This document shows positions 52,601 to 63,250 of a stretch of 64,000 nucleotides of DNA, one piece after another. The DNA is from Datnioides undecimradiatus. Lineage: Eukaryota; Chordata; Actinopteri; Lobotiformes; Datnioididae. Under the pieces are notes generated by a model, which ran no database searches, was not told the DNA's origin, and worked only from the letters and a program-made list of their open reading frames with translations. The translations under genes and the position numbers were made by a program. The stretch is taken from positions 15,876,886 through 15,940,885 of the forward strand of contig WARS01000016.1 in the NCBI GenBank assembly GCA_008933995.1. The letters are read 5' to 3'. The number at the start of each line of letters is the position of its first letter. Positions within the stretch are counted from its first letter, which is position 1.

Positions 52601-55600
52601 TCTATCTCTCTTTCAGTCCGCCTTCCTTTCACCTCTCAGCTCATCTCTCTATCGATCTCTGCCTCACTCCATCTCTCCTTCTAAGCCACCTACTCATCAC
52701 CTTCTTCTCTTTCCAATCTCATAATCAGCACACCAACCCCTTTTGTTTGCCTCTCTATCCATCCATACTCTCCATATCCTCTACCTCCATCATTGTATTC
52801 TGCTCGTCCTCCAGCCCCCTCGTCCTCTATTCCCCTTCCCTCAGTTTGTTGTCATGATGTTTCCAATGTTCTGGAAGAGAAACCAGTAATTTCACTCTCA
52901 TTTCCGCACATAAACATGCACCCGACTCTCCTCATGTTCCCATCACATTACCGTGCCTAAGTTCATTTTAGGTTTCTGTTGCTATGGCAAGCCAGCTGTT
53001 AGAATTAGATTGGGGATATGTTGCCAACCGTGACTGAGTCCTTTTCCTCTGTAAGGCTGTAACTGAGCCCTGGCAGCTTTTATTGGGGAGCCAAAGGGAA
53101 GATGACAGGTGTGCACCAGGGACCCGTTAAAGGCATACCTTGACATTTAGAGATATAGCATGGTATTTTCCTTTGCCCAGCACAGAAGTGCACAAATTCT
53201 TTTTTTTTCCCCAGTACATCTTAAAGTGTCTTGTTGTCAATATTCCTCCTGTATGTAGTATTAAAATCTATGGGCATGTAGTTGCTAATGAGATAGCCGT
53301 ACACGGCAGCTTTTAAAAAGGCTCCATACGTGACGTCTTTTGTTTGAATTTTTTTTTAATCTTTATAAAGGTCATGTTTCCTGATTCTAAGGAAACGTGA
53401 CCATTCTAAAGATAATGCACAAATAAGCAAGTTTAATCACAAAAGTTGTTGTGGCATTTACACTTATCAGTCAACAGCTCCATGTTGATTCTAATATTCC
53501 TACAAGAACTAACGGATCTATCTTATCAACCATAGTCTTGTTCTCACTCTTAATTGTGATGAAGCTGACTATTTGTTTGCTCCTAACATATTTGCTGGAG
53601 TTTGTTTGTAACTTTGCTTTGTTACCACAAGGGCCATTGTACTTACCGGCAACAAAAATTATCTGATGTGCCTTTTAAGACAAACGATTGTTTAAATAGG
53701 GATTATATCCTCTTGGAGGCTGAGTCATTTCAACACTGCTTCATAAAGTCAGTCCCTTCTGGGAAGAATGTGTAATAATATGTTTAAAAATGCACCTGCT
53801 ATCAACCCCCATGTCAAGAGATGTAATATTAGCGTGGATCGGACCTTTTCCTGATCATTTAAACTATGTCAACTCATTTCCATCAATCAGCCAATTCAAC
53901 TAACTAAAGACTTTGTGGGCATGATAACTGAAAGAAATGATACAGGGGACCTTGTGGAGTTTCTCACAGAGTGAAAACCTCTGGGCTATTCCACTAAGAA
54001 TAACACTTTAAGGTTACCTCAGTCCTTTTTCACTGCTCTGGTTACCTGCCTGTCTGTCTCCAGGTTAATAGCAAATAGATGTTCTGCCTCTAGCTGCACA
54101 GATATACTCTGCTCATCTAAATGTGTGTGTGTGTACTGTACTGTATGTGTGGATGTTGTTTATACAGAACGAGAAATGCCCTGTCAGCCAATGTGAAATC
54201 ATTAGTTATACTAATTGGTTCCTTGCTGTTGGGGTATCTGAATCCCTCATCCCTCTCCTCTCCTTTTTTCTTTAGTTCATCTTATCTCCCTCTCTTTATG
54301 TCCCCAATCCTCACTCAACTACTTCTGATTTGACATTTTCTCTCAACCATCCTTCTCCTCCTTTCATGTGACTCCTTCTCATTCCTCTCTTTTCCCTCTC
54401 TTTTTCCTCTGTGTTTTTGCCATTTTCCACACACCTTTTCACTTCCCCCTCTTCATGTTATAAAATGAAGAACATGAATGATGGGGATACAGATGTCTGC
54501 TGAGATTATCGTCCACCCTGGTGGAGTACATGAGTGTGTGGGGTGTAAGAGAGGAAAACAAGAAAGCAGTGCCTTCTTGAACATTGAAGACAGAAGAGTA
54601 AATAAATAAGTAGGCAAAGCAGTCAATAGAAACCATGATTGTGTAATGATTCCCGTTTGATACTCAGCTGGTATCAATCTGAAAATGAGAGGAGTGGACT
54701 GATGGGATGTAGAGAGAAGTACTCAGAATGGTCAGGGGAGATGGAGGGTGGTGAGGAGAGATGATTGGGAGGAATAGAGAAGTCTAGGTCTTTTAAGAAC
54801 AAGGGAATCATCTCTCTCTCTTTTTCCTTAAGTCATTTATCTTTTTATAGGACAGTTTCTCATTCTCATTGACACTCGTCCCAACTGAAAAAAGTATCTT
54901 AGTGTAATTTTGTTTCTTGCATGTTTACTGCTTTGCCAGCTCCAGTTGGTGATTCAGCCTTACATCCTCCAATCTTTTTGTATCTTCTCCACTGAGTGAC
55001 CTTTTGTAATTGTTTATTAATGTATTGTGGGTGTTTTTTCATAACATAATTTAGGGCTCATGAGCTGTGAAATCCACTGGACATCATTAAAAAGCAAACC
55101 CTTTATTGCCCTTCAGCTCAAACTCAATGAGTCTCTTCCAAGTGTCTTGAAAGTCTGGCTGGATTCAAAATTGGTTTTAAAAAACTTTTAACTTTTTTAA
55201 AAAAAGAGATATCTTTTCATGTTTGTCTAATACTAAGTGGGGGTTTTTTCTGTATCTAATTGTTTTATCTTAATGAGCTGCCTGATTTTATGATGTCTTC
55301 TTCTTGCATTTTTCCTAATCCAGCCACTTGTTTTTAGGAAATTATCCCCAAAAACCCCATTGTTTTGTTTGCAATTTCATCAAATTTTTCTTCTGTTTGG
55401 AGGAAAAGATAAAAAATACAATATTGTATTGAATTGGCTGGTGTAAAACTGGCTTTGTTTTCAGTGTATTTCCTTCATGCTGCATGCTTTCCCTTGTGTC
55501 TGGTCTTCCTGTTTCTTCGTCTTGCCCTTGCTTCTCTCCCACTGATTCCCTTGCTTTTCTCTTCACCTATCTTGCCCTCTGCCTCGTTCACTCCCACTCT

Positions 55601-55993
55601 CCTCTTCATCAAAAGAGACCTGTTCTAAATAGAAATTCCCTCTCTGTCTCCAAGAATCTTTCTTGATGACAACCACAGCCGACCACAGAGAGTATATTCA
55701 TCCCCTGCGGCAGTGTGCTCTCTCTGTCTCTGTACCCACAACCCCTGTCTCTTCTCATTTTTTTTAAAAACATAACTTTCTCCCTTTCTGTTATGTGTTA
55801 TTTTAGGTGCCAAGACAGTCCATGTGAGCTCAGTCCCCTACAGCTGTAACATCAACATGTTTTATATATAATTTTGTTGTTTTGTTGTCTTCGTTCAGGA
55901 CTTTCTTTTTATTGGTTCTTTCTTTTCCTTCTCCTTTCCACGCTTTGCTCTCAAATAAATATTTTCTAAATCATCTCTTTTTTATGTCCACAG

Positions 55994-56200
55994 ATCTTTC
56001 TAGATGCCAACACCATCAGGCTGGGTAACATTCCCCTTGGCAGTGCTGTGGACCCCCTAGAGGGGGCACCAGCGGGAACCACCTACACCAAACAGACTGT
56101 GTATGAGCTTTGTGCCTGTGCTAATGGCAAGCTCTACCTGTCCCCGGCTGAGAAAGGCTCTACCTGCCAAACCACCAGTAACTTTTGTCTCTGGAGCTGA
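55994..56200 (+). CDS. sgcz: Zeta-sarcoglycan, terminal coding exon
   Basis: The last 68 codons and the TGA stop of sgcz (stop at 56198-56200), entered in phase 0 after TTATGTCCACAG. The peptide starts IFLDANTIRLGNIPLGS, has a variable linker of about 14 residues (VDPLEGAPAG within it), and then KQTVYELCACANGKLYLS. It ends GSTCQTTSNFCLWS. The CxC pair and the two later cysteines form the C-terminal cysteine cluster shared by gamma-, delta- and zeta-sarcoglycan; such cysteines are disulfide-bonded in the family. The Leu-Trp-Ser end is typical of the zeta paralogue, because gamma and delta end after the CL. The linker differs from the serine-rich human one, as expected for the least conserved part. 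Confidence 0.95.
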   Translation: MFLDANTIRLGNIPLGSAVDPLEGAPAGTTYTKQTVYELCACANGKLYLSPAEKGSTCQTTSNFCLWS

Positions 56201-56247
56201 AAGTGGGATGTTGACAGACACCTGGGACATATGGACTACTAGAGTTT

Positions 56248-56560
56248 GAAGCTAAGGCTAGCCAACAGACTGAAACATCGTGGATTATGGCTTGGTGGGA
56301 AGCTATTGCCAGCTAACAGACCGAATCAACATGGATTGTAGCATGGCAAGAAGTTCATGTCCATGAACAAATCGAATTATAGGGATTAAAGCTTGGCAGG
56401 AAGTTAATGCTCGCTAACAGACCAAATCAACATGGGCTGTGGCTTGGTGTAAAGGAATTGCCAGCGAACGGACTGATACAACATGGACTAGAGCTTGGTT
56501 AGAAGCCATTGCTAATTCACCGACCAAATTAAAATGGATTGGTCAGTAGCTAATGCTAAA
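56248..56560 (+). repeat. Degenerate 51-bp minisatellite in the sgcz 3' UTR
   Basis: Six full units and a partial seventh start at about 56248, 56299, 56350, 56400, 56452, 56502 and 56546. Each opens with a GAAGCTAxxGCxAGCTAACAG-like block (GAAGC varies) and contains a CAACATGGATT-like block and a GCTTGG-like block. Spacing is 50-52 bp except for the shorter last full unit. Units differ by many substitutions, so the array is old. Two further partial copies lie at about 56925-56966 and 56967-57000, separated from the main array by unrelated sequence. Confidence 0.88.
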
Positions 56561-56924
56561 AGGATGGTCAAAAGGATGGACGACTTTGCAGGAAGCAAAA
56601 GCCAACAAGGTTAGTTGGTGGGTCCGACGCTGTTACGTCTCATGGATGTGGAAGGACAGTCTCATGCTAAAGTTCCCGTTGGCTGTGCCATTGTTGAATT
56701 GCTGCCGTGACGGTTTCAGAAAGTCAAAAGGAATATACGTGGGGTTTCCTGCGAACAGCAGACTCTCTCACTATAAAAATGAGTTGTGTGTTCACTGTAT
56801 GACCAAAATGTTCTGGAAAACATGCTTCTGCTTTTTAGGATTTAACACGTGGTGATGGACTGCAAACAAGCCGGCAGGGACATGGACAAGGACTCCAGAC
56901 TCCAGGCCTGTGTTTAGCCCTGTG

Positions 56925-57000
56925 GGTAGCTAACAAGTTAAATCAGACAATGGTTTAGTCTAGTGGGAAGCTAAGGCTAGCTAACGGACCAATCTATACC
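56925..57000 (+). repeat. Detached copies of the 51-bp unit
   Basis: GTAGCTAACAAGTTAAATCA and then GAAGCTAAGGCTAGCTAACG repeat the start of the minisatellite unit some 370 bp after the main array ends. The second copy is very close to the first unit of the main array (GAAGCTAAGGCTAGCCAACA), which suggests the array was once longer or was split by an insertion. Confidence 0.75.
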
Positions 57001-57591
57001 AGAAAGGCCTTCCCCCTCCTCCCCCTCTAGTCTTTCAACCCAAATGTTGATGTGTGACCCCTCGGCATTAATCTACACCTAATGAATATGCTCCCTGACC
57101 CCACTTTTCATAGGATAACTAATGCAAATAATTGTGCTTTGACTCTGCATTCACCAGCTTTTCCCCAAAATATTATCAGATTTTTCACATCTGCTTTGAT
57201 TTTCTTTTAGTTGTCTTTTCTCCAGATCAAAGCTTTTACTTGCTATCACTAGGTGTCCTGTCCTATTTTTCCTTCAACATCTCCGTAAAACTTTATCTTT
57301 ACATATTTTGCTGCTGCTTTACTTTACCTTTTCTCTACACTCTAATTGTTTTGGTCTGTCTATGCATCTATTTGCAATTGACTGGTAAAGAAAATGTTCT
57401 GCCTATCCACTTTCTTCCACTGGACTGTTTTTTGTTTTTTTTTAAATCATATTACTACCCTTTTCAGCTGTACCAGATGCAGGGTTTCTCCCCCCCGTAC
57501 AGCCTGTTTCCAAATCTTTTGGTTTACGTCTCTCGGGAGTCATTCTATCGGGACATATGAAGCTTTTTTGTCAGCAATAGACAGGAAATGA

Positions 57592-57597
57592 AATAAA
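57592..57597 (+). terminator. Candidate polyadenylation signal AATAAA (proximal)
   Basis: A canonical hexamer about 1.4 kb after the sgcz stop. It would give a 3' UTR that keeps the minisatellite but lacks the distal G-rich tract. Confidence 0.45.
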
Positions 57598-58131
57598 AAA
57601 GGAAGAGAAAACCAAGTTTAGTCTAATGTTAAATTAAAGCTCAGATGGGCACTTAAGCAGACTGACCATTTTATGGTATGGGGCCAAAACTCCAGTCAGG
57701 CAGAGGCAGCTTTCTTGCGATGGCCAGACCAATTTTGGTCTTGTTATGGAGTATTATACATCTTCATCCTGTGTCCCTTGTAAGTCAGACATTTTTTATT
57801 TGACTATTTTTGTATAACCTTCTCTTGCCAAGCCCTCTCAGTCATCTGTTCTTACCTGTTCAATACACAGAGAAAGGTTTCTGCTCTTTGCTCTTCAATC
57901 TCCATTTTCTTCCATCTTAACTGCAATATTTTTACCTTCTTATCTTTCATCTCTTACCCATCACTCATTAAATGACTCTGATCTTGATGTTGTCTCAACA
58001 CCCTATTCATTTCTTCACTCTTTAATATCCTTTGGCCGTCTGAAACTTGAATATCAGTAAAATTTTTCCCTCACCCTCACACTACACTCCTCGTCAAAAG
58101 TTCTGCAAGCGAGACAGTCCAAAAGATCAGA

Positions 58132-58181
58132 TGGGGCAGGGGGTTGGGTTTTTGGTTTTTTTTTTTGGTTGGGGGGGGGGG
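58132..58181 (+). promoter_or_regulatory. G-rich tract, possible G-quadruplex
   Basis: Runs of 4, 5, 3 and 11 guanines occur at 58133-58136, 58139-58143, 58146-58148 and 58171-58181 on the coding strand, separated by T-rich loops. Four G-runs of at least three satisfy the usual quadruplex pattern apart from one long loop of 22 bases. If the distal polyadenylation signal is used, the tract would be in the sgcz mRNA. Confidence 0.45.
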
Positions 58182-58628
58182 CAACGTGAATGGCCTCAAG
58201 CTGGCTAACCTAGTACCCAACCTCTGCAGTGGCTGGAAATCATAGTAAATCAGCAAATTTGTGTGGTACAAATCCCCCTGGAGGAAATTGTGGATGGATT
58301 TGGTTGTATGTGTATGGACTCAACTGGATTAAGGCCCTGAGGCGTACTTTCTTTTTTAAAGTGATACACAGGTGCCTTTGCTGCTGTTGGTAAAAGCACA
58401 TCACAGTCTGAACGTTCACACTACCCTCAGTGGACCATCTGCAAGTGTCTCTGGAAAAATCTATGTATTTATCAATCTACCTATCTATCTATTTAGTTTT
58501 CTGTCTTTTTCCTCCCCTTCTCTCCTGGTTTTGTAGAACTGTTAGTATATCGAGCTGAAAAAAGAACAATTCAGTCCTGGTTTAAAGTTTAATTTTCTGA
58601 TGTGTTCCCTTATGGTTTTATTCTTGAT

Positions 58629-58634
58629 AATAAA
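58629..58634 (+). terminator. Candidate polyadenylation signal AATAAA (distal)
   Basis: A canonical hexamer followed within about 50 bp by another AATAAA (58681-58686) and then by TG-rich text (GTGTTGTG). It is a plausible end for a long sgcz 3' UTR of about 2.4 kb. Confidence 0.5.
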
Positions 58635-58686
58635 AAAGCACAAATTATGCCATGTATATAACAATACCTATAAAATACAAAATAAA

Positions 58687-59118
58687 ATAATATTGTTTTT
58701 AAAGAGAATCTCCTGAGTCATTAGTGTTGTGAAATTTGTAATTATCGCTTTTCTAACTGGAGTCTACTTACATGAAACTGTGTGTTCCCAAGAGAAATTT
58801 AAATGTAACACATGATTTCATGTCACCATGTTGATGATTTTTGAGGTTTCACATTCTAAATATCTAATAGATTTAGACCCTTTTACAAGACAATTATTGT
58901 ACCTGCACACTTTCAATAATAATCAATTTGTCTGCACATAAAATAACAATAAAAGAATATCTGAGTGTATTTTTGTTGCAGACAGATGCACCACAAATTT
59001 AACAGTAAAACTTAGAGCAGTCACCTTTTGTTTTCTAATACCACACAGTCAATGTGGATACTGGGCTTTCTACTGAGCTTTTACAAGACTTATACATGAG
59101 AGACCAGGACTCGGTTGG
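58687..59118. other. Intergenic, nothing recognised
   Basis: AT-rich sequence downstream of the inferred end of sgcz. No coding, RNA-gene or repeat signal was seen. Confidence 0.6.
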
Positions 59119-59126
59119 TGTATGTA

Positions 59127-59193
<67 letters not shown>

Positions 59194-59208
59194 ATATATA
59201 TATATATA
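59119..59208. repeat. Compound (TGTA)n (TG)n (TA)n microsatellite
   Basis: TGTA units, then more than twenty TG units, then TGTA-type units and about nine TA units without unique sequence between them. It ends about 40 bp before the solo LTR. Confidence 0.96.
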
Positions 59209-59254
59209 ACTCAACCAATAAAAACTATCCCAATTATGTGAAGGGTAGCCTTAA

Positions 59255-59955
59255 TGTCAGGCGAGACTAAGGACAGGACTAAGAGCACAAAGAAGTGTGG
59301 TTTCAAAAGGCAGGCTTTATTTTGGCAGAGCAAGACTCTACGCTACATAAAATAATTGGGCTATGAAAATTACTTCTATAAAAGAAACAAAACAGTAATA
59401 AAAAACCACTCCGTTCGGAGGGCAAAAACCTACTTATCTAAACCTACGAACAGAAAAGGCTCTCTAATAAAACAGAGGCTCGACTCTATCACTATGAAAA
59501 CTTGAAATCAAATCACTCACCAGGAGGAAAAAAACTATCTAGACTGAAACTAGGCGGCAATTCTAAACTATGGCACTTGGCTAACACAAAATCACTCACT
59601 AAGAGGCTATGGACTACAGACTATGAAAAATTACAAACAAAAATCTCTCACTAGGAGGCAATGATACTCAACGTGGAATTCCGCACAGGATGACTTGACT
59701 TGACTTGACTTGACTATGAGAACGGGCTGGGGTGATCAACAGACGAAACACTCTGGCGCGGGACAAAGGGAGACGCAGACTGTTTAACACTATTAAAGGT
59801 AATGAGGCACAGAGTGGACACAATCGGGAATCAAGGAAGACAATCAGACAGGTGACATGAGGGAAGGAGCAAGTGACCTGAAATAGAGAGGAAAGTTACT
59901 TTTCAAATAAACTTGACAAAAACCAAGACGGGACAAACCTCACCGCGGTGTGACA
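59255..59955 (-). mobile_element. Solo LTR of an LTR retrotransposon, with 5-bp TSD
   Basis: The 701-bp element begins TGTCAGGCGAG and ends CGGTGTGACA, so its ends are the inverted TGTCA / TGACA expected of an LTR. It is flanked on both sides by CTTAA (59250-59254 and 59956-59960), a 5-bp target-site duplication. On the - strand AATAAAGCC lies about 80 bp before the CA end, as a polyadenylation signal does in an LTR, so the - orientation is preferred. It contains four GACTT-type pentamers near 59693-59715 and short degenerate repeats of a CTCACTAGGAGG-like phrase. No gag, pol or second LTR is present. A Ty3/gypsy-type origin is likely from the TSD length but is not proven. Confidence 0.8.
59692..59715. 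repeat. (TTGAC)n pentamer array inside the LTR
   Basis: The pentamer TTGAC/GACTT is repeated four to five times without mismatch within the solo LTR. Confidence 0.9.
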
Positions 59956-59960
59956 CTTAA

Positions 59961-60692
59961 GCAGATATTGTATGGAATGTGAACTCTATCATTAGTATTT
60001 AACACCTTCAGGATCAACATTTTGCAACTTGGTGGACAAATTTATTTAAAAAATGTCATCATTTATGAAAATTAAATCCTAGATACCCGTGTATTTCTTC
60101 AGATAATGTCTGATAACTAACATTACTTTCACAGGAAAAATCTGTTGAGGTCCAACATTTATTTAAACCTCTCTCGTCCAATGTCCAATAAGTATAAACA
60201 GAGACAGGGCAGCAAAGTCACCTCGGGGAGGACAAGGCTAATTTATGGGAGGGACACATTGGTTTCAATTTCTGCTTCTGTGAAATGTTTTCAGACATCT
60301 CCATGACAACCAAAAGAGCATTTATTTTAGACTTTTTTCAGACTTTGGGTACTTCTGTGTTTAAATCAGACAACTATTCTGCCATGTGTGTGTTTTTAAC
60401 TAATTAACCATATCTACAAATGAATGGTTGCTGGTGGGCTCACCTGTCGCTTTCAATAACAAACTCTTCATATTTTTTTCCCATGGAGCAACATGAAAAC
60501 TATTTTGGTTCACTAGATTTCTGCTGTCGCTCAGCCTGGCCAGTTTGGCCGGACACTGACCTCTCAGCTCCACTGGAGCTGCTGCTGACAGATTGCTGCT
60601 TCTATGGACAGAGACACTGAATGTAGGTTAGAGTCGATTTGTACTGACAGTCCACAGTCTCCATGGCGACATTAAAAAGTAGCAAAATGTAC
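59961..60692. other. Intergenic between solo LTR and LINE
   Basis: No gene is visible. There are small inverted repeats, for example GGCCA and TGGCC across three bases near 60538-60550 and AGCTCC / GGAGCT across three bases near 60567-60581. A 66-codon open frame starting at 60420 has no recognisable domain. Confidence 0.6.
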
Positions 60693-60718
60693 ATTCAATT
60701 CAATTCAATTCAATTTTA
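60693..60718. repeat. Pentamer tail of the LINE
   Basis: Four to five ATTCA units (TGAAT on the element strand) form the extreme 3' end of the LINE. Short tandem 3' tails of this kind are known for the L2 and CR1 clades. Confidence 0.85.
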
Positions 60719-61246
60719 TTTATATAGCGCCAATTCACAACAAAAAGTCATCTCAGGGCACTTTACAAACAGAGCAGGTCTAGACCACACTCATTACTGT
60801 TAGTTACACCCAACAGTTCCACCATGAGCAAGCACTTGGCAACAGTGGCAAGGAAAAACTTCCTTTTAACAGGCAGAAACCTTGGACAGATCCTGGCTCT
60901 AGGTGGACGGCCATCTGTCTTGACCGGTTGGGGGGGGGACAATATAGAATAATGACAGCAAATGACAGCAATAGGCAGCAGAGGACACGGGGCAGGTCGG
61001 TGGAGCCACAGGTCAGATGTTCAGCTCTGGAGCCACAGGTATCTGTAGAGAGGTACAGAGAGAGAGAGACCAGAGAGAAACAAGCACAGCACTAGGGGAG
61101 AGAGGACACAGAGCTAATGGAGTTTAAGGAGAGAGAGGGAAGAGGAGGAGTGTGGAGATGATCATGGGACGTCCCCCAGCAGCCTCGGCCTATAGCAGCA
61201 TAACTGGGGGATGGCATGGATGGTGTAGTTCAGATGGTAACTAGAG

Positions 61247-63250
61247 CTAGCTGTAGGCTTTGTCGAACAAGAAGGTTTTAAGTTTTACTTTAAAAGTAGA
61301 GAGGGTGTCTGCCTCTCGGACCCAGACTGGCAGCTGGTTCCACAAGAGAGGAGCCTGATAGCTAAAGGCTCGGCCTCCCATTCTACTTTTGGAGATTCTG
61401 GGAACCACAAGCAAACCTGCACTCTGGGAGCGAAGTGATCTGTTGGGTTGATAGGGACTTAGCATCTCATTGAGGTACAATGGAGCTTGGCCATTAAGGG
61501 CCTTGTAGGTAAGAAGAAGGACTTTAAAATCTATTCTGGACTTTACAGGGAGCCAATGAAGAGAAGCTAAGACCGGAGAAATATGATCTCTCTTGCTAAT
61601 TCCCACCAGAACCCTCGCAGCAGCGTTTTGGATGAGCTGGAGGCCTCGCAGTGAGCTAGTCGGACAACCTGACAACAAGGAATTACAATAGTCCAGCCTT
61701 GAGGTAACAAATGCGTGGACCAGCTTTTCGGCATCATTTTTGGACAGGATACTCCTAATCTTAGCTATGTTGCGCAAGTGAAAGAAGGCAGTCCTAGTGA
61801 CCTGCCTAATATGGGACTGACAGGACATATCCTGGTCAAATATGACTCCCAGGTTCCTCACGGTAGAACTGGAGGCCAGGGTAACACCATCCAAAGCGAC
61901 TGCGAGGTCAGATAACCTGTCTCTGAGGTGTTTAGGCCCAAACAAAATCACCTCAGTTTTGTCTGTATTTAGAAGCAGAAAATTATAAGTCATCCATGCC
62001 TTAATGTCTGTCAGACATGTCTGAAGTCTGACTAATTGATCTGTTTCTTCTGGTTTCATAGATAAATATAGCTGTGTATCGTCCGCGTAGCAGTGGAAAT
62101 TTATGTTGTGCTTCCTAATAATATTGCCTAAGGGGAGCATGTAAAGGGAGAACAATAATGGTCCAAGCACAGAACCCTGTGGAACTCCATGATTAACCAT
62201 TGTGTGCACGGACGAGTCATTATTAACGTGGACAAACTGGAATCTGTCAGATAGATAAGATTTAAACCAGCTTAGTGCTGTTCCTTTAATGCCAATGACA
62301 TGTTCTAGTCTTTGTAGTAGGATACCGTGATCGATGGTGTCAAATGCAGCACTGAGGTCTAGCAGGACAAGTAAGGAGACGAGGCCATTGTCAGAAGCTA
62401 TTAGGAGGTCGTTGCTAACCTTAACCAATGCTGTTTCTGTGCTGTGGTTTATTCTAAATCCTGACTGAAATGCTTCAAATAAACTGCTCCTCTGCAGGTG
62501 ATCACATAACTGATCAGCTACGGTCTTTTCAAGGATTTTAGAAATAAAGGGGAGGTTGGATATTGGTCTATAGTGCGCTAAAACACCAGGGTCGAGAGAA
62601 GGCTTTTTGAGTAGAGGTTTGATGACAGCAACCTTAAAAGCCTGTGGAACATAACCTGTTAGTAATGACAGATTGATCTGGTCTAATATAAAAGTGCCAA
62701 TCAGGGGGAAAACATCTTTTAGAAGATGAGTTGGGATGGGGTCCAAAAGACAGGTTGAGGGTTTGGATCTAATGATCGTTGAGGACAGTTCAGTGAGATC
62801 TATAGAAGAGAAGTGGTCCAGAGATAACTTAGGGCCTGCAGACATTTCAGGGGCTGCTGCAGATGACACACATGGATCTCTAACAGTTGAAGAGAGTGCG
62901 TGATGAATTCTTTCCCTAATATCTTTGATTTTACTAGTAAAGAAATTCATAAATTCATTGCTACTGAGAGCTGAGGGAATAGTTGGCTCAACAGAGCTGT
63001 GACTCTTTGTCAGCCTGGCTACAGTACTGAACAGAAACCTGGGGTTATTCTTATTTTCCTCTATTAATTTGGAATAATAGGCAGTTCTTGCCTTACGCAG
63101 GGCTGATTTGTATGTTATAATACTATCTTTCCAGGAAAGGTGAAATTCTTCAATATTAGTGGATCGCCACTTCCTCTCTAACCTTCGTGAGGACTGTCTT
63201 AAAGTGCGTAACTGTGTGTCAAACCAGGGAGCTAGAGGCAGACCAAACCC
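61247..63250 (-). CDS. LINE ORF2 fragment: reverse transcriptase and C-terminal domain
   Basis: An uninterrupted frame of about 668 codons on the - strand, ending at TAG (61247-61249). It opens with [19 protein letters not shown], typical of the linker before the RT domain, so the first internal ATG at 62948-62950 is not the true start. Counted from that Met, RT motifs appear in order: [11 protein letters not shown] near 125-135, motif [10 protein letters not shown] at 196-204, motif [12 protein letters not shown] at 254-264, motif C YADD at 288-291, [11 protein letters not shown] near 328-338 and RNLGVIFD near 365-372. All three catalytic aspartates (198, 290, 291) are present. The C-terminal part holds [10 protein letters not shown] and [12 protein letters not shown]. 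The endonuclease domain is missing, so the copy cannot be autonomous. Confidence 0.9.
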   Translation of the reverse strand, partial: GFGLPLAPWFDTQLRTLRQSSRRLERKWRSTNIEEFHLSWKDSIITYKSALRKARTAYYSKLIEENKNNPRFLFSTVARLTKSHSSVEPTIPSALSSNEFMNFFTSKIKDIRERIHHALSSTVRDPCVSSAAAPEMSAGPKLSLDHFSSIDLTELSSTIIRSKPSTCLLDPIPTHLLKDVFPLIGTFILDQINLSLLTGYVPQAFKVAVIKPLLKKPSLDPGVLAHYRPISNLPFISKILEKTVADQLCDHLQRSSLFEAFQSGFRINHSTETALVKVSNDLLIASDNGLVSLLVLLDLSAAFDTIDHGILLQRLEHVIGIKGTALSWFKSYLSDRFQFVHVNNDSSVHTMVNHGVPQGSVLGPLLFSLYMLPLGNIIRKHNINFHCYADDTQLYLSMKPEETDQLVRLQTCLTDIKAWMTYNFLLLNTDKTEVILFGPKHLRDRLSDLAVALDGVTLASSSTVRNLGVIFDQDMSCQSHIRQVTRTAFFHLRNIAKIRSILSKNDAEKLVHAFVTSRLDYCNSLLSGCPTSSLRGLQLIQNAAARVLVGISKRDHISPVLASLHWLPVKSRIDFKVLLLTYKALNGQAPLYLNEMLSPYQPNRSLRSQSAGLLVVPRISKSRMGGRAFSYQAPLLWNQLPVWVREADTLSTFKVKLKTFLFDKAYS

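Larger units (their letters stand above)
41274..55993 (+). other. sgcz: sgcz intron, 14.7 kb
   Basis: A phase-0 intron from donor GTGAGCATG to acceptor TTATGTCCACAG. Its first kilobase is rich in TG/CA microsatellites. Long pyrimidine-rich stretches lie at about 43480-43930, 51090-51460 and 52480-52850. One repeat fragment is recognised near 45635. No other exon is supported. Confidence 0.9.
56201..58650 (+). other. sgcz: sgcz 3' untranslated region (inferred)
   Basis: The sequence directly downstream of the stop carries no further splice acceptor or coding signal. Translation in frame past the stop meets another TGA four codons later, so readthrough would add almost nothing. Two AATAAA hexamers offer alternative ends near 57.6 kb and 58.65 kb. 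The region contains the 51-bp minisatellite and a G-rich tract. The extent is inferred; RNA data are needed to fix the cleavage site. Confidence 0.6.
60693..63250 (-). mobile_element. 5'-truncated non-LTR retrotransposon (L2/CR1-group, likely L2-like)
   Basis: The element lies on the - strand. Its 3' end is at the left, in a tandem ATTCA/TTGAA pentamer tail (60693-60718). A 3' UTR of about 550 bp (60719-61246) includes the phrase TTTATATAGCGCCAATTCAC, which I recall as very frequent in fish genomes. The reverse-transcriptase coding region follows. The 5' end falls near 63250, where homology-like coding text stops at an in-frame stop codon. The upstream endonuclease part is absent, as in typical incomplete reverse transcription. 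No target-site duplication is obvious. The short pentamer tail, rather than poly(A), fits the L2/CR1 group; the exact clade is inferred. Confidence 0.85.

Noticed and set aside
1-56000. Search for the intronic microRNA mir-383, which lies in SGCZ in mammals
   Set aside because: I looked for the mature sequence core (GATCAGAAGGTGATTG) and its complement and did not find it. In human the microRNA is in a 5' intron, which would be outside this window.
61715-61915. A 66-codon + strand open frame within the LINE
   Set aside because: Antisense shadow of the reverse-transcriptase frame.
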